Of a stretch of DNA of 64,000 bases, positions 41,338 to 49,544 are shown piece by piece (positions within the stretch are counted from its first letter, which is position 1; every line of letters starts with the position of its first letter). This DNA comes from JAFARZ01 sp035651595. GTDB taxonomy: Bacteria; Actinomycetota; Actinomycetes; Streptosporangiales; Streptosporangiaceae. The position numbers were made by a program, and so were the translations under genes. The stretch spans positions 51,278-115,277 of the forward strand of contig DASRFJ010000185.1 in the NCBI GenBank assembly GCA_035651595.1, read 5' to 3'. The notes under the pieces were generated by a model. The model was given only the letters and a program-made list of their open reading frames with translations. It made no database searches and was not told the DNA's origin.

Positions 41338-42600
41338 ATGGACACCACCGTGCTGAACGTCTTCGTCGAGGTCGCGGGCCGGGGCTCGTTCACCGCGGCG
41401 GCGACCGCGCTCGGCTACACCCAGTCGGCGATATCCCGGCAGGTCGCCGCCCTGGAGAGTGAATACGGCGCGGAGCTGTTCGACCGGCTGCCGCGCGGTG
41501 TGCGGCTGACCGAGGCCGGACGCTGCCTGCTGCCGCACGCGGAGGCGGTCGTCGGCAGGCTCGCCACCGCTGCGAGCGACATCCGCGCGCTCAGATCGCT
41601 GGCGGCCGGACGACTGCGGGTTGGCGCGTTTCCCACCGCGGACACCGCACTGGTGCCACGTGCGGTCGCCGCGTTCCGCGCCGCGCATCCGGCGGTGGAG
41701 TTGTCGTTCGGCGAGGGCTTCGTGCGCGATCTGGTGACGCGGCTCCGGGACGGCGACCTCGACGTGGCGATCGTGACGTCGACGCTGCCCGGCCTGCTTG
41801 ACGGGCTCGAGCTGCGTCATGTCATGGACGATCAGATGTTCGTCGCGGTGCACCCGGAGCACTGGTGCGCCGGGCACTCCTCGGTGCGACTGCGCGAGCT
41901 CGCGGACGAAGAGTGGATCGTAGGGAACGCGCGGCTGGAACAGACGCTGTTCAGCGCGTTGCCGAGCGCGGCGGATGGATTCCAGCCACGGATCAGCTAC
42001 GTGATCAGGGAGTGGGTGGCGAAACAGGGATTCGTCGCCGCCAGGCTCGGCATCACGCTGATCCCGTCCCTGGCAGCGGGGTCCGCGCGGCCGGATGTCG
42101 TGCTCGTACCGCTGCATCCCGACGACTCGCCAGTGCGGGTCATCTACGCGGCGACTCCAGCCGGGATAACCCCGCCGGCCGCGCTTGACTCGTTTCTCGG
42201 TTGCCTGGCCGCGGCCGCATCGCAGATCGCCGCGAGAGCATTACCTGCTTCACCGGGCCCACGGTGCCTGGCGCTCCACGACCCGGCGGCTCGCGTAATT
42301 CATGTCCTGCACGGTGAGGCGGAACCGGTACCAGATGCGCCGGATGCGCGACAGCTCCACGACTGGCAGGGCGTGCTGGTCAGCGAGGATGGTAGGCATT
42401 GTCGTGCCCTTTCTGCTTCGGGCCGGCCGGTGGTTCCGGCCGTCACTCAGCAGATTCGCGCACCGCACGGCCCGCCGGGCAGGGGTCGCACTACCCCTTT
42501 CCTGCCCCTTTCCGCGACGGGGCAGAACCACCCACAAGCGCCGCTCAGCGGGGACTGGCCGCCAGCGGGGCTTCGGCGGCCACGGCCACCTGGTTGGTGA
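41338..42600 (+). CDS. LysR family regulator with an apparent read-through C-terminus
   Basis: The first about 290 residues are a normal LysR protein: MDTTVLNVFVEVAGRGSFTAAATALGYTQSAISRQVAALESEYGAELFDRLPRGVRLTEAG (winged HTH) and an effector domain from about 90 to 285 (LRVGAFPTADTALVPRAVAAF, RLGITLIPSLA). The frame then runs 120-130 residues further as low-quality Pro/Arg/His-rich sequence, antisense to a small gene (42250-42399) and into the end of the MFS gene. The normal family length is about 300, so the stop has probably been lost by a frameshift or point change near 42230. It likely regulates the divergent RidA-like gene. Confidence 0.8.
   Translation: MDTTVLNVFVEVAGRGSFTAAATALGYTQSAISRQVAALESEYGAELFDRLPRGVRLTEAGRCLLPHAEAVVGRLATAASDIRALRSLAAGRLRVGAFPTADTALVPRAVAAFRAAHPAVELSFGEGFVRDLVTRLRDGDLDVAIVTSTLPGLLDGLELRHVMDDQMFVAVHPEHWCAGHSSVRLRELADEEWIVGNARLEQTLFSALPSAADGFQPRISYVIREWVAKQGFVAARLGITLIPSLAAGSARPDVVLVPLHPDDSPVRVIYAATPAGITPPAALDSFLGCLAAAASQIAARALPASPGPRCLALHDPAARVIHVLHGEAEPVPDAPDARQLHDWQGVLVSEDGRHCRALSASGRPVVPAVTQQIRAPHGPPGRGRTTPFLPLSATGQNHPQAPLSGDWPPAGLRRPRPPGW
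42250..42399 (-). CDS. Small conserved actinobacterial protein (49 residues)
   Basis: ATG 42399 has AAAGGG about 8 nt upstream. HALPVVELSRIRRIWYRF, then VQDMNYASRRVVERQAPWA is a pattern I recognise from short actinomycete proteins of unknown function (RIRRxWYRxRLTVxEMNYAxRRxVExQAPW). It lies antisense to the read-through tail of the LysR frame and 145 bp downstream of the MFS stop, so the annotated LysR tail and this gene exclude each other. Confidence 0.6.
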   Translation of the reverse strand: MPTILADQHALPVVELSRIRRIWYRFRLTVQDMNYASRRVVERQAPWAR

Positions 42601-43816
42601 TCCGCCGGATGTCCCGCGGGATGAGGGCCAGCATCGACACCACCAGGATCGCGCCGGCGGCGGCGTACTGCGCGGCGGACACGCCGATGGCGGCGCCGAG
42701 CGGGCCGGCGATCAGCGCGCCGGCCGGCATCGCCATGACCGAGCCGAGCGCGTCGTAGGACGACACCCGGGCCAGCATCCCGGGCGGAATGTTCCGCGCC
42801 AGCGCGACGGTCCACTGGACCATCATCATCTCGACGAGCACGCCAAGGCCGAACGACGTCACGCAGATCACCGGCAGCGGCAGCACCATCGCCAGCGACA
42901 GCGGCGAGATCGCTATCGCCGCGCCGGTGAGCACCACGAACAGCATCGGCCGGCGCGGCGTGATGCGCAGCGAGGCGACGCCGCCGGCGATCAGGCCGAA
43001 CGAGTCTGCGGCGGTGATCGCCCCCCACGCCGCCGGACCGCCGAGGTGTGACTTGGCGACCACGGGACCGAGGACGGAGAACGCGCCGTACCAGGCCATC
43101 ATCACGACGCAGAACTGGGCAACGATCGCCCATAGCCAGGTATGCGACCGGAACTCCGCCCAGCCCTCGCGCAGCTCGCTGATCAGCGACGGGCTGACGT
43201 CGGACACGTTCAGCTTGTCCTTGGCGCCGCGGATGGCCAGCAGCAGCGGCACGGTGCCGATCATGCCGAGTCCGCACAGCGTCAGCGCCCAGCCGGGACC
43301 GGCGGCCGCCACCAGCAGCCCGGCCGCGGCCGCGCCGGCCATCGTCCCGGTGTTCATGCCGAGACGGCTGATCGCGCTCGCGTCCTGGAGCATCTCGCCG
43401 GGAACCAGCCGGGGAAGCAGCGCCTGCGACGCCGGGTAGAACACCGCCATTCCGGTGCCGGTGACGCACTCAAGGCCGATCATCGCCCACAGCGGCGGGT
43501 GCCCGGTGAGCGCGAGCAGGCCGAAGGTGCCCTCGCCGACGGCCATCATCAAGTTGGCCACGATGATCACGAGCTGCGGTGGGAACCGGTCCGCGGCGAC
43601 GCCGCCGAGCACGGCGAACACAAGCGACGGCGCGATCTGGGCGGCAAGCACGTAGGAGAGGTCGGCGGGCGAGCCGGTCGCCTTCAGCACCGCGAAGGAG
43701 ACACCCACCATCGAAAAGCCGAATGACGCCGGTGCGAGCAGCCGGTCCGCCATCAGCAGCCTGAAGTCCCGGATCCCGAATACCGGAAACCGCCCGGTCA
43801 GGCGCCCCCGTGACAT
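42545..43816 (-). CDS. MFS transporter
   Basis: 423 residues. FRLLMADRLLAPASFGFSMVGVSFAVL, GGVAADRFPPQLVI (loop 2-3) and the repeat of this pattern near residue 265-290 show a 12-helix major facilitator of the drug-exporter type (MFS_3). It is unrelated in close detail to the exporter at 6356. Its stop overlaps the LysR read-through frame by 56 bp. The cargo is unknown. Confidence 0.82.
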   Translation of the reverse strand: MSRGRLTGRFPVFGIRDFRLLMADRLLAPASFGFSMVGVSFAVLKATGSPADLSYVLAAQIAPSLVFAVLGGVAADRFPPQLVIIVANLMMAVGEGTFGLLALTGHPPLWAMIGLECVTGTGMAVFYPASQALLPRLVPGEMLQDASAISRLGMNTGTMAGAAAAGLLVAAAGPGWALTLCGLGMIGTVPLLLAIRGAKDKLNVSDVSPSLISELREGWAEFRSHTWLWAIVAQFCVVMMAWYGAFSVLGPVVAKSHLGGPAAWGAITAADSFGLIAGGVASLRITPRRPMLFVVLTGAAIAISPLSLAMVLPLPVICVTSFGLGVLVEMMMVQWTVALARNIPPGMLARVSSYDALGSVMAMPAGALIAGPLGAAIGVSAAQYAAAGAILVVSMLALIPRDIRRITNQVAVAAEAPLAASPR

Positions 43817-43890
43817 CGGCTTTTCCTCTCTGCTACGGCCATTAGACGGTAACCGCAGGCCAGCGAGCCGGGCAATTGATTTACGGCCGG

Positions 43891-44481
43891 CTACCGGGCG
43901 TCAAGCCTGGTCCACGGGCCCGGCGGATGATCCTCTACCGGCAGCCACAGCATCGGCTGCCGCCCCTCGTATCGATCCTGGAACCCGCGATCGCCCGGAT
44001 ATCTTCCCCTGCGGTCCGGCCACACGACCTGAAGGAAATCGGGTCTGCCGCCCAGCGCATAGCCGTAGTAACGATCGCAGAGCGCGAACATCGTGGTCCG
44101 CCGCCAGCTTGCGTGAACCGGGCGGACAGTGAGCGTGCACGGGCAGATCCCGTCGATGTCGTCGGCGACGTCGATCGGCTCCCCGCCGGTGATCCGGTCG
44201 GCGACCGAGTTCAAGATGATCGCCATGTGGTCGTCGGGCAGCCCGGCCATGGTGAGCTCCGGCCGGTGGTGGCTCAGCCACAGGCCCACCGTGTAAGCCC
44301 AGGGCGGCGCCGCCCGGTCGCCGGGGACGTGAGCGAGAGACCAGCCGGCGGCGGCGATGTCGTCGCTCACCGCCTGCATCCGTGCCTCGGGGGTGATCCC
44401 AGCCGCGAGCGCCTCGCACTCGGCGCACCGGCAGTGGGTTCGCAGGGAGTTGGCGCGGCGTCTGCGCGGTGGGTTCATCAT
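43891..44481 (-). CDS. DUF4262 domain protein
   Basis: 196 residues from ATG 44481. The N-terminal HCRCAECEAL is a possible metal site. The DUF4262 core is AGWSLAHVPGDRAAPPWAYTVGLWLSHHRPELTMAGLPDDHMAIILNSVADRI, then GICPCTLTVRPVHASWRRTTMFALCDRYYG and LQVVWPD. The family is uncharacterised. The start is set by a DNA-damage type promoter whose -10 ends 8 nt upstream of the ATG, so the mRNA should be leaderless. Confidence 0.8.
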   Translation of the reverse strand: MMNPPRRRRANSLRTHCRCAECEALAAGITPEARMQAVSDDIAAAGWSLAHVPGDRAAPPWAYTVGLWLSHHRPELTMAGLPDDHMAIILNSVADRITGGEPIDVADDIDGICPCTLTVRPVHASWRRTTMFALCDRYYGYALGGRPDFLQVVWPDRRGRYPGDRGFQDRYEGRQPMLWLPVEDHPPGPWTRLDAR

Positions 44482-44488
44482 GCGGCCC

Positions 44489-44511
44489 ACGTTACGACGA
44501 GGGTCTGACAT
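44489..44511 (-). promoter_or_regulatory. RecA-NDp/PafBC-type DNA-damage promoter for the DUF4262 gene
   Basis: On the minus strand ATGTCAGAC, 8 nt, then TAACGT, with CCGAAA just before as in the other copies. The spacing from the -10 to the ATG (8 nt) is identical to that at the exonuclease gene. Confidence 0.75.
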
Positions 44512-44522
44512 TTTCGGGCGCG

Positions 44523-45104
44523 CTAGTCCCCTCGCATCCCGAGGTGTTCCTCAATCGCACTGAGTCGCTGTTCTATGGCCGTGACCAGCGGAAGAACCTC
44601 GTGCCAGGTCACGTGGAGCGGCCGGGGCGCGGCGGCCTGCTCGGTGACCGCCGTCGTCGTGATGCCGGGATCGTCGGCGAAGTCGCGGTTGATCAGCTCC
44701 CGGATCGTTGTGGCGGGCGCGCTCCGCTCGGCCAGGATCTCGCTGGCGAGCCCGCTGCCCTCGGTCAGCATGGCGAGCAGGATGTGCCCGGTGCCGACCT
44801 GGCTCTGCCCCAGTTGCATGGCTTCGGGAAACGACAGCTGGAGCACCTTCTTGGCCCGCGGCGTGAACGGAATATGCCCGATCGGGTCGCGTTTGCCCCG
44901 CCCGATCTTCGCCTCGATCTGGCCGCGCACCCCGTCGACCGTAACCCCCATAGAGGTAAGCACCTGGGCGGCGGGCCCCTGGCCTTCAGCGATGAGCCCG
45001 AGCAGCAGATGCTCGGTCCCGATGTAGTCGTGGCTGAGGTCTCGTGCCTGTTCGGCCGAGAGGACCACAACGCGCCGGGCCTGGTCGCTGAACCGCTCGA
45101 ACAT
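44523..45104 (-). CDS. Stand-alone Clp N-domain protein, paralogue 1
   Basis: 193 residues. Two Clp repeats: FERFSDQARRVVVLSAEQARDLSHDYIGTEHLLLGLIAEGQGPAAQVLTSMGV and IPFTPRAKKVLQLSFPEAMQLGQSQVGTGHILLAMLTEGSGLASEIL. They match the N-domain of ClpC, but no AAA+ ATPase module follows; the last 60 residues form a short helical tail. It might act as an adaptor, a decoy for degron binding, or a chaperone cofactor. Paralogues at 46836 and 50656. Confidence 0.88.
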   Translation of the reverse strand: MFERFSDQARRVVVLSAEQARDLSHDYIGTEHLLLGLIAEGQGPAAQVLTSMGVTVDGVRGQIEAKIGRGKRDPIGHIPFTPRAKKVLQLSFPEAMQLGQSQVGTGHILLAMLTEGSGLASEILAERSAPATTIRELINRDFADDPGITTTAVTEQAAAPRPLHVTWHEVLPLVTAIEQRLSAIEEHLGMRGD

Positions 45105-45210
45105 AGCACCACCTCATTTCCAGTGTGCACCCCCAGCGTTCCCCTGAATAGAAACCAGCGCCCCACTGCCCGCCCCGCCCCTATCCCAGTCCCGCGAACC
45201 CCCACGCCGC

Positions 45211-45286
45211 GTGTTAGAAAAGGGCTTAGTGGTAGAAAAGGGTGCAGATCTGGCGCCTTTATTGACACTAGGCACTTTTCTAACAC
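45211..45286. repeat. Double-arm palindromic repeat, family A copy 2
   Basis: Outer perfect arms GTGTTAGAAAAG (45211-45222) and CTTTTCTAACAC (45275-45286). Inside, a second AGTGGTAGAAAAGG faces CCTTTTATTGACACT around AGATCT. It lies downstream of the CGNR gene and upstream of Clp-N paralogue 1. Confidence 0.8.
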
Positions 45287-45337
45287 GGGAGTTTCGGTTC
45301 TTGAGCAACTTTGGCCACACGCATCACAGGCGGCGAG

Positions 45338-45964
45338 CTAGTGTGCGGCGGCTTGGGCGCCACGGGCGCGGAACGCGGCGGTCTTGACCCGGTTCTGGCA
45401 TGCGGTCGAGCAGTAGCGACGAGTTCCGTTGCGCGAAATGTCCACATAGACGCGGTCGCAGCGCGGCGCGGTGCACACGCCGAGCCGGTCATAGAGCTCG
45501 CTGCCCAGCACCACCGCAAGGCCGGTCGCGCAGCCGGCTGCCCAGCCGTTCACCATCGACCTGTCCGCGGCGTGAAAATGCAGGTGCCAGGGCTCGCCGT
45601 CGTGTCGCTCCAATTCGGGGCGGGCGCCGGTGCGGATCAGCATCGTGTTGACGAGCTCGGCGGCGTCGTCCACCAGTCCGGCGTCCACCGCGATGAACAC
45701 ATCGCGCAATTCCTCGGCGACCGCGCACAGCGCGGCCGCCTCGGTCGCGGTCGCGGCGCGCTTCCCACCGCCCCCGAGAAGCAGCGCGGTAACCGCCGCC
45801 GTCCGTTCGGCCGGGTCCGCCGGGGGCTGGTAAGCGCGGCCCAGCGAATTTCCGGGGGTGAGCAGGTTCACCAGCCCGACCGCGACCTGTACGACCGCGT
45901 CGGTGTGACTGTTAAATTCCACTTGACCAGTTACCGTCCAGCTGTCTAGTGTCGTAACTGCCAT
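45338..45964 (-). CDS. ABATE/CGNR zinc-finger regulator, second copy
   Basis: 208 residues from ATG 45964; GTG 45922 in the same frame, just before EFNSHTDAVVQVAVGLVNLLTPG, may be the real start because the family usually begins there. The CGNR finger is VCTAPRCDRVYVDISRNGTRRYCSTACQNRVKTAAFRAR, with four Cys. It is divergent from a methyltransferase gene. The start region carries a palindrome with the same core and spacing as the one beside the first CGNR gene. Confidence 0.83.
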   Translation of the reverse strand: MAVTTLDSWTVTGQVEFNSHTDAVVQVAVGLVNLLTPGNSLGRAYQPPADPAERTAAVTALLLGGGGKRAATATEAAALCAVAEELRDVFIAVDAGLVDDAAELVNTMLIRTGARPELERHDGEPWHLHFHAADRSMVNGWAAGCATGLAVVLGSELYDRLGVCTAPRCDRVYVDISRNGTRRYCSTACQNRVKTAAFRARGAQAAAH

Positions 45965-45984
45965 AACAGTATTAGTCAGTTACG
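45953..45984. promoter_or_regulatory. Palindromic operator candidate at the second CGNR gene
   Basis: Perfect 8-bp arms CGTAACTG (45953-45960) and CAGTTACG (45977-45984). Its core TAAC-N20-GTTA equals that at 2115-2142. Immediately right of it a 15-16-nt unit beginning GGACTTCGCCA is repeated about three times up to 46030. Confidence 0.6.
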
Positions 45985-46047
45985 GACTTCGCCACTCAGG
46001 ACTTCGCCAGTCCAAGACCTCACCAGTCACGAAGGAGCACACGATCC

Positions 46048-46839
46048 ATGCCCGAGACGTCAGCCCTTGCCCGCGACACCGCGCGAACCTGGATCGATCG
46101 CTGGGATCGCCAGCAGGAGAGCAGCCTGCCCGATCGCGAGGATCGCTTTACGGCACTCATCGACGCCGTGGCCGAGGGCGCGGGACGTCCGGATCCGCTG
46201 ATCCTCGACCTCGGCTGCGGCCCGGGCTCGCTCGCGGTCCGGTTGCTCGACCGGATACCCGACGCCACGGTGATCGGCATAGACGCGGACCCGGTGACGC
46301 TCGCCCTGGGCAAGGCGGCCTATGAAACGGCCGGCCGCAACCTCCGGTTCACCGACCTGGACATGCGCGAGCACGGGTGGACCACGGCGCTGCGCCTGGA
46401 CCGCAAGGTTGACGTCGCGGTCAGCACCACGGCCCTGCACTGGCTCATCGAGCCGGAGCTGCGTGCGCTGTACGCGGAGCTCGCCACCGTTCTGAAGCCG
46501 GGCGGCCTGCTGCTTGACGGGGATCACTTTCAGCTGGACGAGAAGGAAAACCCGGTGCTGGCCAGGCTCGACCGGGCACTGCGTGAGCGCGAGGACGCAC
46601 GGCGGTTCCCGGACGGGCACAGCGAGAGCTGGCTTGGCTGGTGGGATGCGGTCGCCGCCGACCCGCTGCTGTCCGGCTACGCCGCCGAGCGGGACCGCCG
46701 CCGGGTCGACGCCGGTCACCACCGTCAGGAGTCCACGCAGCTCGCGACCCACGTCGACGCGTTGCGGGCCGCCGGGTTCGCCGAAGTCGGCACGCTATGG
46801 CAGCGGGGCGACAACCGGCTGCTCTGCGCGGTCCGCTAG
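46048..46839 (+). CDS. Class I SAM-dependent methyltransferase
   Basis: 263 residues. LILDLGCGPGSLAVRLLDRIPDATVIGIDADPVTL is motif I to II, DVAVSTTALHWLIEPEL motif III-IV, and LATVLKPGGLLLDGDH the post-motif. It resembles the trans-aconitate/UbiE-like small-molecule methyltransferases; the substrate is unknown. Being divergent from the CGNR regulator it is a possible target. It ends on a CTAG shared with the convergent Clp-N gene. Confidence 0.85.
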   Translation: MPETSALARDTARTWIDRWDRQQESSLPDREDRFTALIDAVAEGAGRPDPLILDLGCGPGSLAVRLLDRIPDATVIGIDADPVTLALGKAAYETAGRNLRFTDLDMREHGWTTALRLDRKVDVAVSTTALHWLIEPELRALYAELATVLKPGGLLLDGDHFQLDEKENPVLARLDRALREREDARRFPDGHSESWLGWWDAVAADPLLSGYAAERDRRRVDAGHHRQESTQLATHVDALRAAGFAEVGTLWQRGDNRLLCAVR

Positions 46840-47381
46840 CCGGTGCGCAACCGCCGCTCGATCCGTCCCAGTCGCTCGAGGATCGCGCCGAGCCTTGCGG
46901 ACAGGTCATCGGCGTCGCCTATCACCGGGGCTGGCTCGTCCTCGCTCTCGTCGCTTGCCAACCGTGCCACCCGGCTCTGCACGCGCGAGTGCGTGAACCC
47001 ATGCTGCACCAGCACGTTGGCGCCGACGCCGTCGCCCTCACGCAACAGGCCCAGCAGGAGGTGCTCGGTGCCGATGTGGTTGTGCCCGAGATGAAGTGCT
47101 TCGCGCAACGACATTTCCAGCACCAGCTTGGCACGCGGCGTGAACGGTATGTGCCCGCTCACGTCACGGGTGCCGTAACCGATGATCGCGTCGGTCGCCG
47201 CGCGCAGCTCACCGAGGCTGGCGCCAAGGCTGGTGAGCACGCTGGCCGCGACGCTGTCCTCGTCGCGGATCAGCGCGAGCAAGAAGTGCTCGGTGCCGAT
47301 GTAGTTGTGCAGATGCTCCCTGGCCTCGTCCTGCGCGTGTGCGATACAGCCGCGGGCTTGATCGGTGAACCGCTCGAACAC
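46836..47381 (-). CDS. Stand-alone Clp N-domain protein, paralogue 2
   Basis: 181 residues. FERFTDQARGCIAHAQDEAREHLHNYIGTEHFLLALIRDEDSVAASVLTSLG and IPFTPRAKLVLEMSLREALHLGHNHIGTEHLLLGLLREGDGVGANVL are two Clp repeats. No ATPase follows; a 45-residue C-terminal helix (SARLGAILERLGRIERRL) may dimerise. The stop overlaps the stop of the methyltransferase in a CTAG palindrome. Confidence 0.88.
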   Translation of the reverse strand: MFERFTDQARGCIAHAQDEAREHLHNYIGTEHFLLALIRDEDSVAASVLTSLGASLGELRAATDAIIGYGTRDVSGHIPFTPRAKLVLEMSLREALHLGHNHIGTEHLLLGLLREGDGVGANVLVQHGFTHSRVQSRVARLASDESEDEPAPVIGDADDLSARLGAILERLGRIERRLRTG

Positions 47382-47463
47382 GCCACCATCACCCCCGGTC
47401 GCCGACGGAGGCGCGGATCTCTGCCATGGACGAAACGCTACGCTCCGGATCGAACCGGGACAA

Positions 47464-47859
47464 TCAGCGCCGCCGCGCGTATACGACGTTGATCACGCCG
47501 ATCACGATCCAGATCAGTGCGATCAGCGGCGCCGAAGGATCGGCGTGATATCCGCCGCCCGGATGCAGCACCGCGCCCGTCGCCCCGATGCCGAGCGCCA
47601 TCGAGCCAAAGGCGAGGATGACCGCCCCGGCGCCGATCCGGTTGCTGGGCGGCGCGGGCCGTGGCACCGGTGGCGGCGCCATCGGGGTCTGCGGCTGGAC
47701 TGGCTGGACCGGCGGATATCCGTACAGCCGTGCGTCAATCCGCTTGTCGATTTCATCGCCGATGCGCTCGACCAGACCCTCGGCGACCGCCGTGTCGTAA
47801 GAAGGGCCGAGGTCGCGGTGCGCCCCCGCCGAGGCCCGGATTTCGTCGCTGATTCTCAC
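47464..47859 (-). CDS. Small hypothetical membrane protein
   Basis: 131 residues. The soluble N-terminus (1-45) is followed by a Pro/Gln/Val-rich linker (YPPVQPVQPQTPMAPPPVPRP), then two membrane helices (about 75-92 and 108-125). No known domain. It lies 82 bp downstream of Clp-N paralogue 2 in the same direction, so its own promoter is not certain. Confidence 0.6.
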   Translation of the reverse strand: MRISDEIRASAGAHRDLGPSYDTAVAEGLVERIGDEIDKRIDARLYGYPPVQPVQPQTPMAPPPVPRPAPPSNRIGAGAVILAFGSMALGIGATGAVLHPGGGYHADPSAPLIALIWIVIGVINVVYARRR

Positions 47860-47973
47860 GACGTCACGCTAACCGCGCGGCGGGGCATGGAGCATTGGGG
47901 CTAGCACCCGTCTTCGGGGTAGCGCTGGCACCAGCGGGCAGCCCATAGGCTGAGAGGCTGGCAAACTGAGAGG

Positions 47974-49182
47974 GTGTCAGAGTTGACCAGCCAGACCGAG
48001 CCGTGCGTTCTGCTCAAGCTGGGCGAGATCGTGCTAAAAGGTCGTAACAGGCAGCAGTTCGACCATATCCTCCAGGGCAACCTCCGGACCGCGATCCGCG
48101 AGACCGGCATCCCGGTGAACCTGCGGCAGCGCGATGGCGTCATCTTGCTGCGCGTCGCCGATGGCCAGCAGCGCGGCCGGGACGGGTGGACGACGGCGGC
48201 TGACGCGATCGCGGAGCGAGTGCGCGATGTCCCTGGTATTACCCGGGTCTGCCGCCCGGCCCGCGTGCCGAAGACCGCCGAGGCCGCCGTCGAGGCCGCG
48301 GTCGCGGCGACGGCCGCCACGACCGGGGCGTTCGCGGTGCGTGCGCGCCGGCGGGACAAACGCTTTCCGCTCAACTCGACACAGCTGGCGATCCTGATCG
48401 GCAAGGAAATCCAGCATGCGCATGGCCTCGCGGTCAACCTCAAGCACCCGGACACCGAGGTCTTCATCGAGGTCGACGAGGACGAGATATTCGTGTTCAC
48501 TGAGGGCCTAGCTGGCCAGGGTGGCTTGCCGGTGGGCATGAGCGGGCGCGGCGTGGTGCTGATGTCCGGCGGGATCGACTCCCCGGTAGCCGCCTACCGC
48601 ATGATGCGCCGCGGCATGCGCTGTTTCTTCCTTCATTTCTCCGGCATGCCGCTCACCGGCCCGGAGTCGATCTACAAGGCGTACGCGCTGGTACGCGGTC
48701 TGGACCGGTTCCAGGGCGGGTCGCGGCTGTTCGTCGTGCCGTTCGGCAAAGCGCAGCAGGCCCTGGCTGCCTCTGGCGCCGATCGGCTGCAGATCGTCGC
48801 CCAGCGGCGGCTCATGCTCAAGACGGGCGCCGCACTCGCTAAGCGGCTCGGCGGCGGCGCGCTCGTCACCGGCGACTCGCTGGGCCAGGTCAGCAGCCAG
48901 ACGCTGCCCAACATCACAGCGCTAGACGACGCGGTGCAGATGCCGATCCTGCGGCCGCTGATCGGCTGGGACAAGACCGAGATCATGGCCGAGGCTCGCC
49001 GGATCCGCACGCTAGCGATCTCCGAACTGCCCGATCAGGACTGCTGCACGCTGCTGACCCCTCGCCGGGTCGAGACCAAGGCGCGCATCGCCGACCTCCG
49101 CCGCCTGGAAACCCGCCTCGACGCCGAAGACCTGGCCGAAGAACTCGCCCACACCGCCCAGGAATACCGTCAGGAGCCGTAA
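47974..49182 (+). CDS. thiI: tRNA 4-thiouridine synthetase ThiI
   Basis: 402 residues from GTG 47974. The N-terminal ferredoxin-like and THUMP domains (1-175: LKLGEIVLKGRNRQQF) bind tRNA. The PP-loop VVLMSGGIDSPVAAYRMMRRG (about 193-212) adenylates U8. QDCCTLLTPRRVETKA contains the conserved Cys that takes part in sulfur transfer. No rhodanese domain is present, as in most bacteria outside the enterics. It makes s4U8 in tRNA and may supply sulfur for thiamine. Confidence 0.93.
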   Translation: MSELTSQTEPCVLLKLGEIVLKGRNRQQFDHILQGNLRTAIRETGIPVNLRQRDGVILLRVADGQQRGRDGWTTAADAIAERVRDVPGITRVCRPARVPKTAEAAVEAAVAATAATTGAFAVRARRRDKRFPLNSTQLAILIGKEIQHAHGLAVNLKHPDTEVFIEVDEDEIFVFTEGLAGQGGLPVGMSGRGVVLMSGGIDSPVAAYRMMRRGMRCFFLHFSGMPLTGPESIYKAYALVRGLDRFQGGSRLFVVPFGKAQQALAASGADRLQIVAQRRLMLKTGAALAKRLGGGALVTGDSLGQVSSQTLPNITALDDAVQMPILRPLIGWDKTEIMAEARRIRTLAISELPDQDCCTLLTPRRVETKARIADLRRLETRLDAEDLAEELAHTAQEYRQEP

Positions 49183-49248
49183 CACTACCGGCGTGTCCCG
49201 ATCCAGCGAACATCAGCAGCACCTCTGGCCGCTTTAGCGACTCTCCCA

Positions 49249-49330
49249 TGTTAGAAAAGGGCCTCGTGTCAGAAAAGGCGCCAGATCCGGCGCCTTTTCT
49301 AACACGGAGCCTTTAATTACCACGAAAAGC
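49249..49330. repeat. Double-arm palindromic repeat, family A copy 3
   Basis: The inner stem CGTGTCAGAAAAGGCGCC (49265-49282) pairs with GGCGCCTTTTCTAACACG (49289-49306) with one mismatch and a 6-nt loop. TGTTAGAAAAGGGCC (from 49249) precedes it and a degenerate partner follows to about 49330. It lies in the 362-bp gap between convergent thiI and the aminotransferase gene. Confidence 0.82.
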
Positions 49331-49382
49331 CCTCCCGCAGCGTCACCAGAGTTACGGATGTGACTAAAGTGAGCTTAGGTGC

Positions 49383-49543
49383 GTATGGGCTGGGGCGGAG
49401 GTGAGAAGGGCCGGTTGGGGCTCGGCTGAGGGCTGGGCTGGGGCTGAGGGGAGCTGGGCCGGTTGGGGCTGGGCTGGGGCTGAGGTGGCAGGGGGCGCTG
49501 AGGCTGAGGCTGAATGCCGGGGCGCTGGGGCTGGGGGTGGGTG
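49383..49543. repeat. Low-complexity GGGCTG repeat tract
   Basis: Degenerate runs of GGGCTGGGGCTGAGG and GGCCGGTTGGGGCT fill this 160-bp stretch up to the aminotransferase stop. One 30-bp block (GGGCCGGTTGGGGCT, then GGCTGAGG) occurs at about 49407 and again at 49456. A plus-strand open frame through it is compositional. Confidence 0.7.
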
Positions 49544-49544
49544 G

